The translations under genes and the position numbers were made by a program. From Branchiostoma floridae (taxonomy: Eukaryota > Chordata > Leptocardii > Amphioxiformes > Branchiostomatidae), in NCBI RefSeq assembly GCF_000003815.2, contig NC_049987.1:3465888-3524568 (forward strand): a DNA stretch of 58,681 nucleotides. Reading direction: 5' to 3'. The stretch's first letter is position 1. Every line of letters begins with the position of its first letter. Under the pieces are notes generated by a model, which saw only the letters and a list, made by a program, of their open reading frames with translations, searched no databases and was not told where the DNA came from. This document shows positions 30,801-33,240 of the stretch, piece by piece.

Positions 30801-30903
30801 TAAGGGCACACCGTGTTCCATTGATATCAGATCCCGTCAGGTGTTTCCCTTCTGTTTTCTACTGTTCGCTCTCACGTACTGGTTGTATTACGCACATGTG
30901 TAA
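764..30903 (+). CDS. Chimeric multidomain lectin/mucin Cys-loop ligand-gated ion channel gene (5' partial; spliced)
   Basis: Composite gene model. Proposed exons: 764-864, 1733-2063, 2416-2702, 3273-3614, 5459-6033, 7665-7943, 9754-9993, 10295-10480, 12214-12702, 13020-13073 (tentative), 13616-13782, 16227-16347, 18613-18846, 19784-19996, 20697-20777, 21614-21831, 21959-22352, 22867-23097, 23933-24145, 24370-24450, 24935-25048, 25352-25419, 25923-26167, 26814-26896, 27250-27387, 27748-27789 (tentative), 28374-28538, 28888-29111, 29813-29956, 30211-30903. Every exon is bounded by AG and GT and the phases match from one to the next, except for a frame break inside exon 5459-6033. Module boundaries are phase 1. 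No signal peptide, start or stop interrupts the run before TAA at 30901. The predicted product has a very large extracellular lectin/adhesive region followed by a pentameric-channel subunit. The 5' end lies upstream of the window. The alternative is two adjacent genes split near 24450-24935, but I see no terminator or start there. Confidence 0.8.
985..1118. repeat. Short hairpin MITE with ~30-bp inverted ends
   Basis: Left arm CATTTTACCCGAGCGGAAG followed by TGTGACGTCA; the right arm is its near-perfect reverse complement (TGACGTCACACTTTCGCTCA then GGTCAAAATTG). Both arms carry a palindromic TGACGTCA. It lies in the intron between the CUB and LamG exons. Confidence 0.7.
1733..2702 (+). CDS. 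LamG/pentraxin-like (LamG_3, ConA-fold) domain, two exons 1733-2063 and 2416-2702
   Basis: The first exon reads G-F-W-P-L-N-G-Y-L-R-G-Q-D-I-G-G-N-A, the start of many LamG_3 domains ('WPLN..-D-x-G'). It then has ATAxAF-like strands (SASFSVALMVYPEDSGSVNT). The exons join in phase 2 (AC|T). The second exon carries the core of the fold: LRRWSFVVLTFDS, VARLWMDGVQLEEG, then FKGRVSCLQMYNSVLNATSI and a terminal Cys. Splice sites are CACAG|TTG, AC|GTAAGT, CTACAG|TTT and CG|GTAAGT. The domain is about 205 residues, normal for the family. Such domains bind carbohydrate or protein ligands extracellularly. Entry and exit are both phase 1, so the two-exon unit is a complete shuffling module. Confidence 0.85.
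3273..3614 (+). CDS. SRCR (scavenger receptor cysteine-rich) domain, single exon
   Basis: One phase 1-1 exon (TTTATTTAG|GTCC to AGTG|GTAAGA). It begins MRIVGNTDNAGQVEIFYDN and continues TWAKVC, AAQVVCNGLGLDTADVL, SQPSWLHDVSCNLLEASLAE, C, ELCP and VACF. The six cysteines, the V-C-N-x-L-G-L-D strand and the W-L-x-D-V-x-C motif identify an SRCR domain; a single exon and six Cys are typical of group A. SRCR domains are found in scavenger receptors and innate immune receptors, where they bind polyanions, bacteria or proteins. Length about 105 residues, as expected. Confidence 0.9.
3700..5440. repeat. Degenerate ~190-bp repeat array rich in ATGCAAAT/ATTTGCAT
   Basis: Copies of CCAAAAATCATGACGATCCG followed by TCAACACGTTC recur at about 4182, 4362, 4566, 4750, 4938 and 5131, giving a period of roughly 180-205 bp. 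Between them are facing pairs such as ATTATGCAAAT and ATTTGCATAAT. Related single units occur in other introns (about 8390, 8740, 17727 and 22560). It occupies the intron between the SRCR and mucin exons; no coding sequence is seen in it. Confidence 0.75.
5459..6033 (+). CDS. Mucin-like Thr/Ser/Ala-rich exon with an internal frame break
   Basis: The acceptor CTCTTTAG at 5458 and donor GTGAGT at 6034 bound a low-complexity coding stretch of about 190 residues rich in Thr, Ala, Ser and Val, typical of an O-glycosylated stalk. The first frame enters correctly (G|AA) and stays open to TGA at 5896. The second frame is the one that leaves in phase 1 and matches the next exon; it is equally Thr/Ala-rich and starts near 5880 (ATPSAMTTTKTSTAY). 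A +1 or -2 shift around GTAGGGCA (5875-5882) would restore one continuous frame. Because both sides of the break keep mucin composition, I read this as an assembly or allelic indel, not two genes. No intron of normal length fits between the frames. Confidence 0.7.
6256..7583. repeat. GC-rich, internally duplicated block inside an intron
   Basis: Base composition shifts abruptly to GC-rich, with many GGGGCCCC and CCCCGG runs. A ~165-bp segment at about 7036-7205 is repeated at about 7422-7583. Shared landmarks are GTCCGACTTA, CGGGGCCCCGCCCGAG, AGCAGCCGC..GGGAG and TG..GAAATGTGAC or TGCAAATGTGAC. The spacing is about 383 bp. Long minus-strand open stretches (6271-6780 and 6963-7514) are most likely a by-product of high GC: they show no recognisable domain. 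Possibly a non-autonomous element or a decayed GC-rich satellite. Confidence 0.6.
7665..7943 (+). CDS. Mucin-2-type WxxW domain, single exon
   Basis: Phase 1-1 exon (ATCTTTCAG|CC to AACA|GTAAGT), 92 codons. It reads C-T-S-W-T-A-W-L-D-R-D-D-P-G-G-T-G-D-V-E, which is the diagnostic WxxW with DDP..GDxE. It continues with CTEPVGIQARV, FVCRNGEQNHGRCQDYEVRF and a closing CC. This is the Mucin2_WxxW module found in gel-forming mucins, CILP and many amphioxus mosaic proteins. Its biochemical role is not well defined; it is extracellular and disulfide-bonded. It sits directly after the mucin stretch, a common pairing in this family. Confidence 0.9.
7944..9753. other. Intron without recognised genes; dispersed repeats
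   Basis: AT-rich intron. Around 8040-8480 and 8560-8770 it carries interspersed-repeat sequence (CTCAAGAACAACGGATTTTC, GATTTTTGGTATGTAGG) and facing ATGCAAAT/ATTTGCAT pairs at 8746-8773, related to the 3.7-5.4 kb array. Short open stretches at 7993-8481 lie inside that repeat and show no domain. Confidence 0.6.
9754..10480 (+). CDS. Farnesoic-acid O-methyltransferase-like (FAMeT) domain, two exons 9754-9993 and 10295-10480
   Basis: The first exon (CTATACAG|CT to GCGG|GTAAGG) reads LTFKVRARSDAHIILSS, then YKIIIDEFGNTGYYIRKR. The second (TTTAAAG|GG to AAAG|GTGAGT) reads GFWISWTINGTISVGREG, PCVQFSD and PIRFVSFTTFGSYGSWEVC. The paired pattern F-x-[VA]-x-A-x-x-D-A-H-I-x-L followed by F-W-I-x-W and I-x-V-G is that of the Methyltransf_FA domain. 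Despite its historical name, this beta-rich module appears in many secreted mosaic proteins without a methyltransferase fold and is probably a binding domain. All junctions are phase 1. The opening segment, with Cys and WTFTWNNPP, could be a short linker. Confidence 0.85.
10493..10620. repeat. hAT-like terminal fragment plus C-rich tract
   Basis: AGGGGTGGGTACCGGTACGG at 10495 matches the left end of the element at 42943. It is followed by C-rich sequence (CCCCCCACCCCC). It lies just inside the intron after the FAMeT domain. Only one end is recognisable. Confidence 0.45.
10621..12213. other. Intron without recognised genes
   Basis: AT-rich intron; includes a run of 15 G at about 11513-11527 and one ATTTGCATAATTAATA unit at 11161. 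No exon with matching phase and domain content was found. Confidence 0.5.
12214..12702 (+). CDS. Frizzled cysteine-rich domain followed by a hevein-like WR-DGRCG...CCS motif
   Basis: Phase 1-1 exon (TCTTTACAG|AA to ATAG|GTAAGG), about 163 codons. Residues 1-115 match a Fz CRD: VPYNMTKFPNYAGHQNES, GCHPQIRHFVSSIVVPRC, PPCYEFCKRIKNSC, WKC and PYC. Eight of the ten canonical Cys are present. The missing two are C2 (the position before PYN is Gly) and C4 (FLC is FVS), which are disulfide partners in known Fz structures, so the bond was lost as a unit. Fz CRDs bind Wnt lipid or related ligands; the residue set here does not tell which. The rest reads WREDGRCGNTFPASG, C, FFPCCSADGWCEPEGDC, a chitin-binding-like motif frequent in amphioxus mosaic proteins. 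Confidence 0.85.
13020..13073 (+). CDS. Tentative Thr-rich linker micro-exon
   Basis: A 54-nt phase 1-1 segment bounded by CCATGTAG at 13019 and GTATAT at 13074 encodes AMTTSAATQKTKMTTISR. Composition and phase match the other Thr-rich linker exons of this gene, and skipping it would keep the frame. The acceptor has a fair pyrimidine tract but the donor is weak, so it may not be used. Confidence 0.4.
13616..16347 (+). CDS. SUEL-type (rhamnose-binding) lectin domain, exons 13616-13782 and 16227-16347
   Basis: The first exon (TTTGCAG|AT to ACT|GTAAGT) reads ICERNSDSISCQGDEVIQIV followed by SANYGRTDPNVC, CLS. The second (AATGCCAG|GTT to AGCG|GTAGGT) reads VQSICDNQQSC, DVTNAVFGDPC and DGTSKYLEVLYRC. 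Both hallmark motifs of this lectin family, ANYGR and DPCxGTxKYL, are intact. The exons join in phase 0 and the whole unit is phase 1-1. Family members bind L-rhamnose or galactose on cell surfaces and bacteria; the module also occurs in latrophilins. The 2.4-kb intron has been invaded by a LINE and a MITE. Confidence 0.92.
14437..15760 (-). mobile_element. 5'-truncated, decayed CR1/jockey-like LINE (RT remnant)
   Basis: On the minus strand, broken reading frames spell reverse-transcriptase landmarks in order: GLPQGTVLGPLIF (about 15650), KVKLNPKKCKAM (about 15300), GKPLNVVKVLKLLGLF (about 15230), CEYAVAAWHPGLTGKQ and ARIETIQKGTILGPAY (15072-14940), and LESRHRQLCYKFAKRLL (about 14900). The 3' end at about 14437 reads GGTTATACCGGCTATATAGA, with an A-run next to it. 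Several frameshifts and a nested MITE make it inactive. It lies in the intron of the SUEL lectin domain. Confidence 0.85.
15351..15531. mobile_element. 181-bp hairpin MITE with 9-bp target-site duplication
   Basis: The inverted ends start TAGTCTCCAAGCAGACCC and are about 52 bp long, with only a few mismatches (4 in my comparison). Both flanks carry GGGATTGTC (15342-15350 and 15532-15540), a perfect 9-bp target-site duplication. The centre has a direct repeat of ATAGCCGGCCAAAGGGAG. Long inverted ends with 9-bp duplications fit Mutator-like (MULE) elements. It is nested inside the older LINE. Confidence 0.9.
16348..18612. other. Intron without recognised genes
   Basis: AT-rich intron with octamer-type repeat units (about 16900-17060 and 17520-17760) and a tandem ATGTAACGCCC motif near 18088. 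A Cys-containing open stretch at 18274-18507 is noted under rejected items. Confidence 0.5.
18613..19996 (+). CDS. Fucolectin-type F5/8C (FTP) domain, copy 1, exons 18613-18846 and 19784-19996
   Basis: The first exon reads NVALNRVTTQSSTYIS, AEKAVDGVRG, CTHTNHEHQPWWKVDLAG, YTVSHVSVLNRGDCC. The second reads GERLRNFMVRVGPDEDF, QCGETYTDTPTNGQTVTV, HCNPPMAGRYVSIQL and LCEVEVYETG. These are the landmarks of the fucolectin/tachylectin-4/pentraxin-1 type discoidin domain: AVDG, PWWxVDL, NRGDCC, a G-R-Y-V strand and a closing C-E-V-E-V. The internal intron is phase 1, after TGT-G. Related proteins bind fucose in a Ca-dependent way; here the HEH...R spacing was not checked against a structure. Confidence 0.92.
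19104..19733. mobile_element. Composite non-autonomous element (CCAAT-repeat head plus 65-bp-armed hairpin)
   Basis: It begins TCATATAGCCAGGCGCCGCG and holds three spaced GACCAATCAGAA motifs. It ends in a hairpin (19555-19733) whose arms start GTTAATGACCC and share GATAACGCCTGGTCCTTTGC. The same head sits at 55711 and a related hairpin ends near 56875, so head and hairpin probably form one element. It lies inside the intron that splits F5/8C copy 1; the second copy's intron lacks it. Confidence 0.65.
20697..20777 (+). CDS. Thr-rich linker exon, copy 1
   Basis: An 81-nt phase 1-1 exon (CTTCAAG|AA to AACTG|GTAGGG) encoding VTTPEDTTTSTVVPAEASPE then WTTHSTG. It is probably an O-glycosylated spacer. 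It is nearly identical to the exon at 24370, and the flanking intron sequence is also shared (CCTGACAGTCTC upstream; GTGATCCAACATATACAG downstream). Confidence 0.8.
20885..21125 (+). mobile_element. LINE 3'-end remnant with GAT tail
   Basis: Encodes RTKRLQNSFLHTAIKLYNKT followed by a stop, the usual C-terminal peptide of amphioxus-type non-LTR elements. It then has a 3' UTR ending AATCAATAAAGGATGATGAT. Only the last ~240 bp remain. Confidence 0.65.
21220..21560. repeat. Interspersed repeat related to the common invertebrate TTCGCCAAGAAGG family
   Basis: Contains TTCGCCAAGAAGGCTC, (TGTATGTT)n and CATAACTCAAGAACGCCTGG, resembling the sequence at 8330-8420. It lies in the intron before the pentraxin domain and has no coding content. 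Confidence 0.45.
21614..22352 (+). CDS. Pentraxin domain, exons 21614-21831 and 21959-22352
   Basis: The first exon (AATTACAG|TA to GGAA|GTAAGT) reads ITFPAPRSVSNYAKLEKT, LTSFTLCLQMRTDMSS and VVSYAVQEGDNELLIYN. The second (TTTTCCAG|CTG to TGCG|GTAAGT) reads RHAVCATWRSTDGAWLVFVD, GGTWILAQEQDTVWGGFEP and DQAFSGELSQVNLWDRVLTP. The AQEQD..GG-F and QAF-G-L-x-x-V-N-L-W strings are hallmark pentraxin sequence. The signature H-x-C-x-[ST]-W-x-[ST] is present but with the His one place early (HAVC). Length is about 204 residues, as in CRP and neuronal pentraxins. The exons join in phase 0; the unit as a whole is phase 1-1. Confidence 0.92.
22867..24145 (+). CDS. Fucolectin-type F5/8C (FTP) domain, copy 2, exons 22867-23097 and 23933-24145
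   Basis: The same architecture as copy 1: HNLALNRITTQSSKYIF, PEKAVDGLRG, CTQTDAEYQPWWMVDLAG, YTVSHVSVLNRGDCC; then RLRNFMVRVGPDEDFLQN, QCGETYANTPTNGQTLMV and LCEVEVYGAG. Copies 1 and 2 are close at the nucleotide level, and the similarity runs into introns (the upstream TGC/GCGTCCTTTAACA tract), so this is a relatively recent duplication. Copy 2 has CTQTDAE where copy 1 has CTHTNHE, losing a His next to the Cys, which may alter ligand or metal contact. Confidence 0.92.
23380..23620 (+). mobile_element. LINE 3'-end remnant
   Basis: Sequence ending GGCCCTGCCCTCTGTAATAA followed by an AAATAAAC-type tail, as in the 3' ends of CR1-like amphioxus elements. It lies in the intron splitting F5/8C copy 2. 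No reading frame remains. Confidence 0.5.
23668..23765. repeat. Pyrimidine-rich CTTT-type tract
   Basis: About 100 bp almost wholly C and T on the + strand (TCTTTCTTTCCCTCTTTCTG and similar). It lies about 170 bp before the acceptor at 23932. Confidence 0.7.
24370..24450 (+). CDS. Thr-rich linker exon, copy 2
   Basis: An 81-nt phase 1-1 exon (ATTAAAG|AA to ATCTG|GTACGG) encoding ETSPKDTTTSTVVPTEASTE then WTTHSSG. It is the duplicate of the 20697 exon. It is the last module before the channel and provides the spacer between the lectin array and the ligand-binding domain. Confidence 0.8.
24935..27387 (+). CDS. Cys-loop receptor ligand-binding domain (exons 24935-25048, 25352-25419, 25923-26167, 26814-26896, 27250-27387)
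   Basis: Joined phases are 1, 0, 2, 1 and 1. The path reads MEEYRRWETGEALPESYNAK, KLLPTSSGVKIDSFGWLSEE, SM|NFNVTATFTVAWTDPRL (the canonical M-x-F-x-V...W-x-D-x-R-L), HVLWLPAVKF (the usual WxPD, with Asp changed to Ala), TWLSPDGQISHSIR, then the Cys-loop CLLDLRNYPFDKQTC with exactly 13 residues between the cysteines and the conserved Y-P-F-D. Beta-strand 9 ends TELLGTVASTRQD. This is the extracellular agonist-binding half of a pentameric ligand-gated channel. There is no signal peptide at its start, and it is spliced in phase to the Thr linker 484 bp upstream. Confidence 0.93.
26412..26659. repeat. Hairpin MITE (CCCTTTCCACTAG family), copy 1
   Basis: Left end ACCCTTTCCACTAGACGGCG; the right end is the complement (CGTCCTAGTGGAAAGGGGGT). 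The interior has TCATACAAAACGTAAAACTG. A second copy lies at 39989-40210. This copy sits in the intron before the Cys-loop exon. Confidence 0.75.
27748..27789 (+). CDS. Candidate 42-nt cassette micro-exon in loop C
   Basis: A strong pyrimidine/TTTTG tract ending GTTTTAG (27747) and a GTAAGA donor (27790) bound 42 nt that keep phase 1. It encodes EKVNFMDDDVCKIE and completes a Cys codon with the next exon. Inclusion adds an acidic stretch and two Cys to loop C, giving ten in the insert; skipping keeps the frame and leaves eight. Seen as sequence only; use in transcripts is unproven. Confidence 0.5.
28374..28538 (+). CDS. Cys-rich insert exon in loop C of the channel
   Basis: Phase 1-1 exon (TTTCTGCAG|GT to TTCG|GTACTT), 55 codons, with eight cysteines: GCTYFRRKC, ELCPYLRFC, ACKTC, GTC and KDC, ending NLTKFG. 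In glycine- and GABA-type receptors, beta-9 and beta-10 are joined by a short loop C. Here this exon lies between the beta-9 exon and the pre-M1 strand YSTIEVRFHFKRR, so it takes the loop C position. I do not recognise the Cys pattern as a named family; it could be a disulfide-rich mini-domain. A role in ligand choice is inference. Confidence 0.8.
28888..29111 (+). CDS. Pre-M1, M1 and M2 of the channel
   Basis: Phase 1-0 exon (TTATCAG|GT to CAC|GTGAGT). IEVRFHFKRRLPYYILQTF is beta-10/pre-M1. IPTTTVVVVSWSSFWI is M1, with the SW-x-x-FWI signature of anionic receptors. SARITIGSTTLLMLIRLGSQ is M2. Ala-Arg at -1'/0', Gly 4', Thr 6'/7' and Leu 9' match glycine/GABA-type channels. The usual Pro at -2' is Ser, an Arg lies near 13', and M2 to the PH of the M2-M3 linker is one residue shorter than in glycine receptors. 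Anion selectivity is likely but not certain. Confidence 0.93.
29813..29956 (+). CDS. M2-M3 linker and M3 of the channel
   Basis: Phase 0-0 exon (CAATTCAG|ATA to TTG|GTAATT). It reads ISYIRAIDIWHIGCLVFALL followed by VTLEFAVVHF, then a polar, Lys-rich start of the intracellular loop (EKTKKKQPWNT). I-S-Y-[IV]-[RK]-A-I-D-I-W is the conserved M2-M3 coupling and early M3 sequence of glycine/GABA-type receptors. Confidence 0.95.
30211..30903 (+). CDS. Terminal exon: long basic M3-M4 cytoplasmic loop, M4 and stop
   Basis: Acceptor TTAAATAG at 30210; the frame is open to TAA at 30901. About 200 residues rich in Arg, Lys, Ser, Thr and Ala form the rest of the intracellular loop (for example NARKRRSVGP and RRGRKVSG). 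Then SIDIRSRQVFPFCFLLFALT-YWLYYAHV, a canonical M4 (I-D-x-x-S-R-x-x-F-P-x-x-F ... Y-W-x-Y-Y) ending three residues before the stop. The loop is long and basic and shows no recognised domain. No AATAAA was found in the next 600 bp; ATTAAA at 31541 is a possible poly(A) signal. Confidence 0.92.
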   Translation, partial: ARKRSRIEPLQFIEERVSEDETAATKNAKKIEFSTADDNARPADCKSSARAPKVPTMWPVRPPTITACAQSKNHILAGRRKLSSTVYNARKRRSVGPAPTSSAEQSTRQTSTAAGKISARRNNDNEMRSVRPPKKSPKTATKKTHTADQSIVVRRRGRKVSGPETKDRGTPSLSEDRPESAQRRTSIITRPGAGEKPKGTPCSIDIRSRQVFPFCFLLFALTYWLYYAHV

Positions 30904-32129
30904 CAAGCATGATATCAACCTGTACAGTTGTATGTAAGTGATTTATCCATCATAATACATGTTGTATTGTCTGAGTATTACGGTGTTGTGTATGGATTGC
31001 ATATTTTACCCATGCGTACGTGTATTTGCTTATTGTTGACAATATACTTGATTTCCAACTTTTTATTGTGTAAGTAATGGTCTACTATCTTAAGTTATTG
31101 GATTTATGTACATACTTTTAGCATTTGCCTTTAGTGAAGAATTGACCAAATTTCCCACAGATAAACCCAATGCGTAGTCGTTTAATGCCGTTGTAGCAAT
31201 AAGAAATTAGATGAAAAACTGCAAACTCATGATCAGCGCTTCTTGGAAAAACATGTCGATTTGATTTATTCGGCTGTATAATTTACTATGATAAAGAGAA
31301 ATACGACCAGCGATACGCGACTAGCCGGAAGCTAGCCCTGGTAACTGCACAATATACAATCAAAAATATAAATGGTTACAGTGCGTAATAGATACACGTT
31401 ATTTGTTTTAATTACTACGTTATACAACATAATGGTCTGTGTTTAATGATTAGCCTATTAAGCGTACTATCTGTGATTCAGGCAATGTTACGAGGCTATC
31501 TTTATAAAGCTATGATAAATGTTAACGCTATAATATATGCATTAAAGTAGAGGGTACAGTTTGAGTCTTTGCTGCACCCGTTATACCTGGGCCAATTGCA
31601 TGCATGCTATACAGTGTCATGTTATATTTGAGTTAACGTAACGTGTCTTCATTTTAATAATGTATCTTACTGTTAGAAAGTAAAATTGATACCTAATTGA
31701 TGTATACTTCTAATACGTAGCCGTTTTTATACTGTTGGAAAAAGTCCTGTGTAATTTAGAAGCACCACCTTGCGACAATCAAGGAGACAACAAAGAAAGA
31801 TAGAGCACTTTGTCTATATCTAGCAAGATGTTTATAAAGCGTCTTTTTATATATCTCGTCTCCAATATCTTTATTATTTCTAAAAGTACCAGTAGCCGGC
31901 GTCTTGAAATTATGTAAGAGAGATGAAAAACAGACAAAAATAAGTTATAATAATTTGTTGTTACCAACACTGTATGTGCACAACAAGGTGCCTAAAATGT
32001 TTAACAAACAGATACCGAAAACTTATGGCATGAAGAAACTTTCCAAAAGTGAATTCGCTGACTTTCATATGACCCCTGATCATTGCACTGCATTACATAA
32101 ATCTTAAAGATTTACGGGAAAATTTCTAA
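30904..32129. other. 3' flank of the channel gene; no further gene seen
   Basis: AT-rich. Contains a possible variant poly(A) signal (AATATA about 31366, ATTAAA 31541). Short open stretches have no recognisable domain. Confidence 0.5.
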
Positions 32130-32235
32130 ACTAAGCGGACTACCCCACTGCTGTAGTGGCTTGCACAAATGTGTGGCCCAAGGGCTACAGTAATCGAGAT
32201 GTGCGCAACCCCTAAGCATTTGTTACAAATGCAAG
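32130..32235 (+). mobile_element. SINE tail fragment (family 1)
   Basis: GTAGTGGCTTGCACAAATGT followed by GTGGCCCAAGGGCTA and CCCCTAAGCAT. It matches, in opposite orientation, the body of the tRNA-headed SINE at 45241-45500. The tRNA-like head is missing here. Confidence 0.6.
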
Positions 32236-32569
32236 AACTTTACCATAACTAACTCGTGACTTTAAACTACCAAATCTTAAAGTGAATTTTAGTTTTCATG
32301 ACTTACTAAACCGATATTCTCATTTGGGACTGATTATAATTGCACGCGTTAGTTAAGAAAAGACGAGGAGAATTTAACACTGACATATTTTATGTTGACC
32401 TTTTCATAATTCCCGCTAGGAGGCATCGCTGGTCCATGCCCTTCTTCTTTACATAACATTGAACTCACGAATACAATAAATCTAGCAAATTGGTGAGTAT
32501 TCTATCTAACTGGTGGTATAATTATATTTCAGCCATACCATAGGTATGGTGAAATATATTGTATTCGTA

Positions 32570-32592
32570 ATGTTTCTTTCTTTCTTTCTTTC
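32570..32592. repeat. (CTTT)n microsatellite
   Basis: TTTCTTTCTTTCTTTCTTTC immediately upstream of the 163-bp satellite. Confidence 0.8.
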
Positions 32593-32600
32593 TCCTGTCA

Positions 32601-33240
32601 AATCTTCAAATCGAATCAACTCCGCCATTTTTTAACCGATTGACTTGAAATTTGGCACAATGGTAGAGTAAGCCAATACCCCTAGGTGCTTTTTTCATTT
32701 TTTTCATATCTGCCTTTAAAATGATTTTATTGAGGTTTTTGTCAATTTTTATGTATATTTCGGGCTCCTGTACCCTGGTATTACAGCCGAATGACATAAA
32801 ATTTGGTACAGAGGTGCCTTGATCATATGCTCACCTAGATTCAATAACAGTTTTGGCAGACGGTACAAAGAAATGCTTAATTTTGCGATTTTTGGCCATT
32901 TTTTGACCAAAAAAGGACATTTTTGGCTCCCGTAGCCTCGTTTTACAACCAAATGATCTGAAATTTGGTATAAAAGTGCCCTTCAATTATGTGCACATAA
33001 ATTCAATAAAAGTTTTCCCATACGGTACAACAAAATGCTTAATTTTGCGATTTTATGGCCATTTTTTGACAAAATTTGGACATTTTTGGCTCCTGTTCCC
33101 TCGATTTACAACCTAATGACCCGTAAATTGGTAATGGGGTGCTCTAGATATCTATTCAAATGACCCATGTATAATTTTTGGCATGGACCACTTTAAAATG
33201 ATATATTTGGGATTTTTTTGGTCATTTTCCAATGGCCAAA
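32601..33240. repeat. ~163-bp tandem satellite, about four units
   Basis: GGCTCC landmarks occur at 32763, 32925 and 33088, a period of 162-163 bp. Each unit contains A(C/A)CCGAATGA or CAAATGAT, GAAATTTGGTA, CGGTACAA(A/C)(G/A)AAATGC, TTAATTTTGCGATTTT and GGCCATTTTTTGAC. The first and last units are more diverged. No convincing coding content. Confidence 0.85.
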
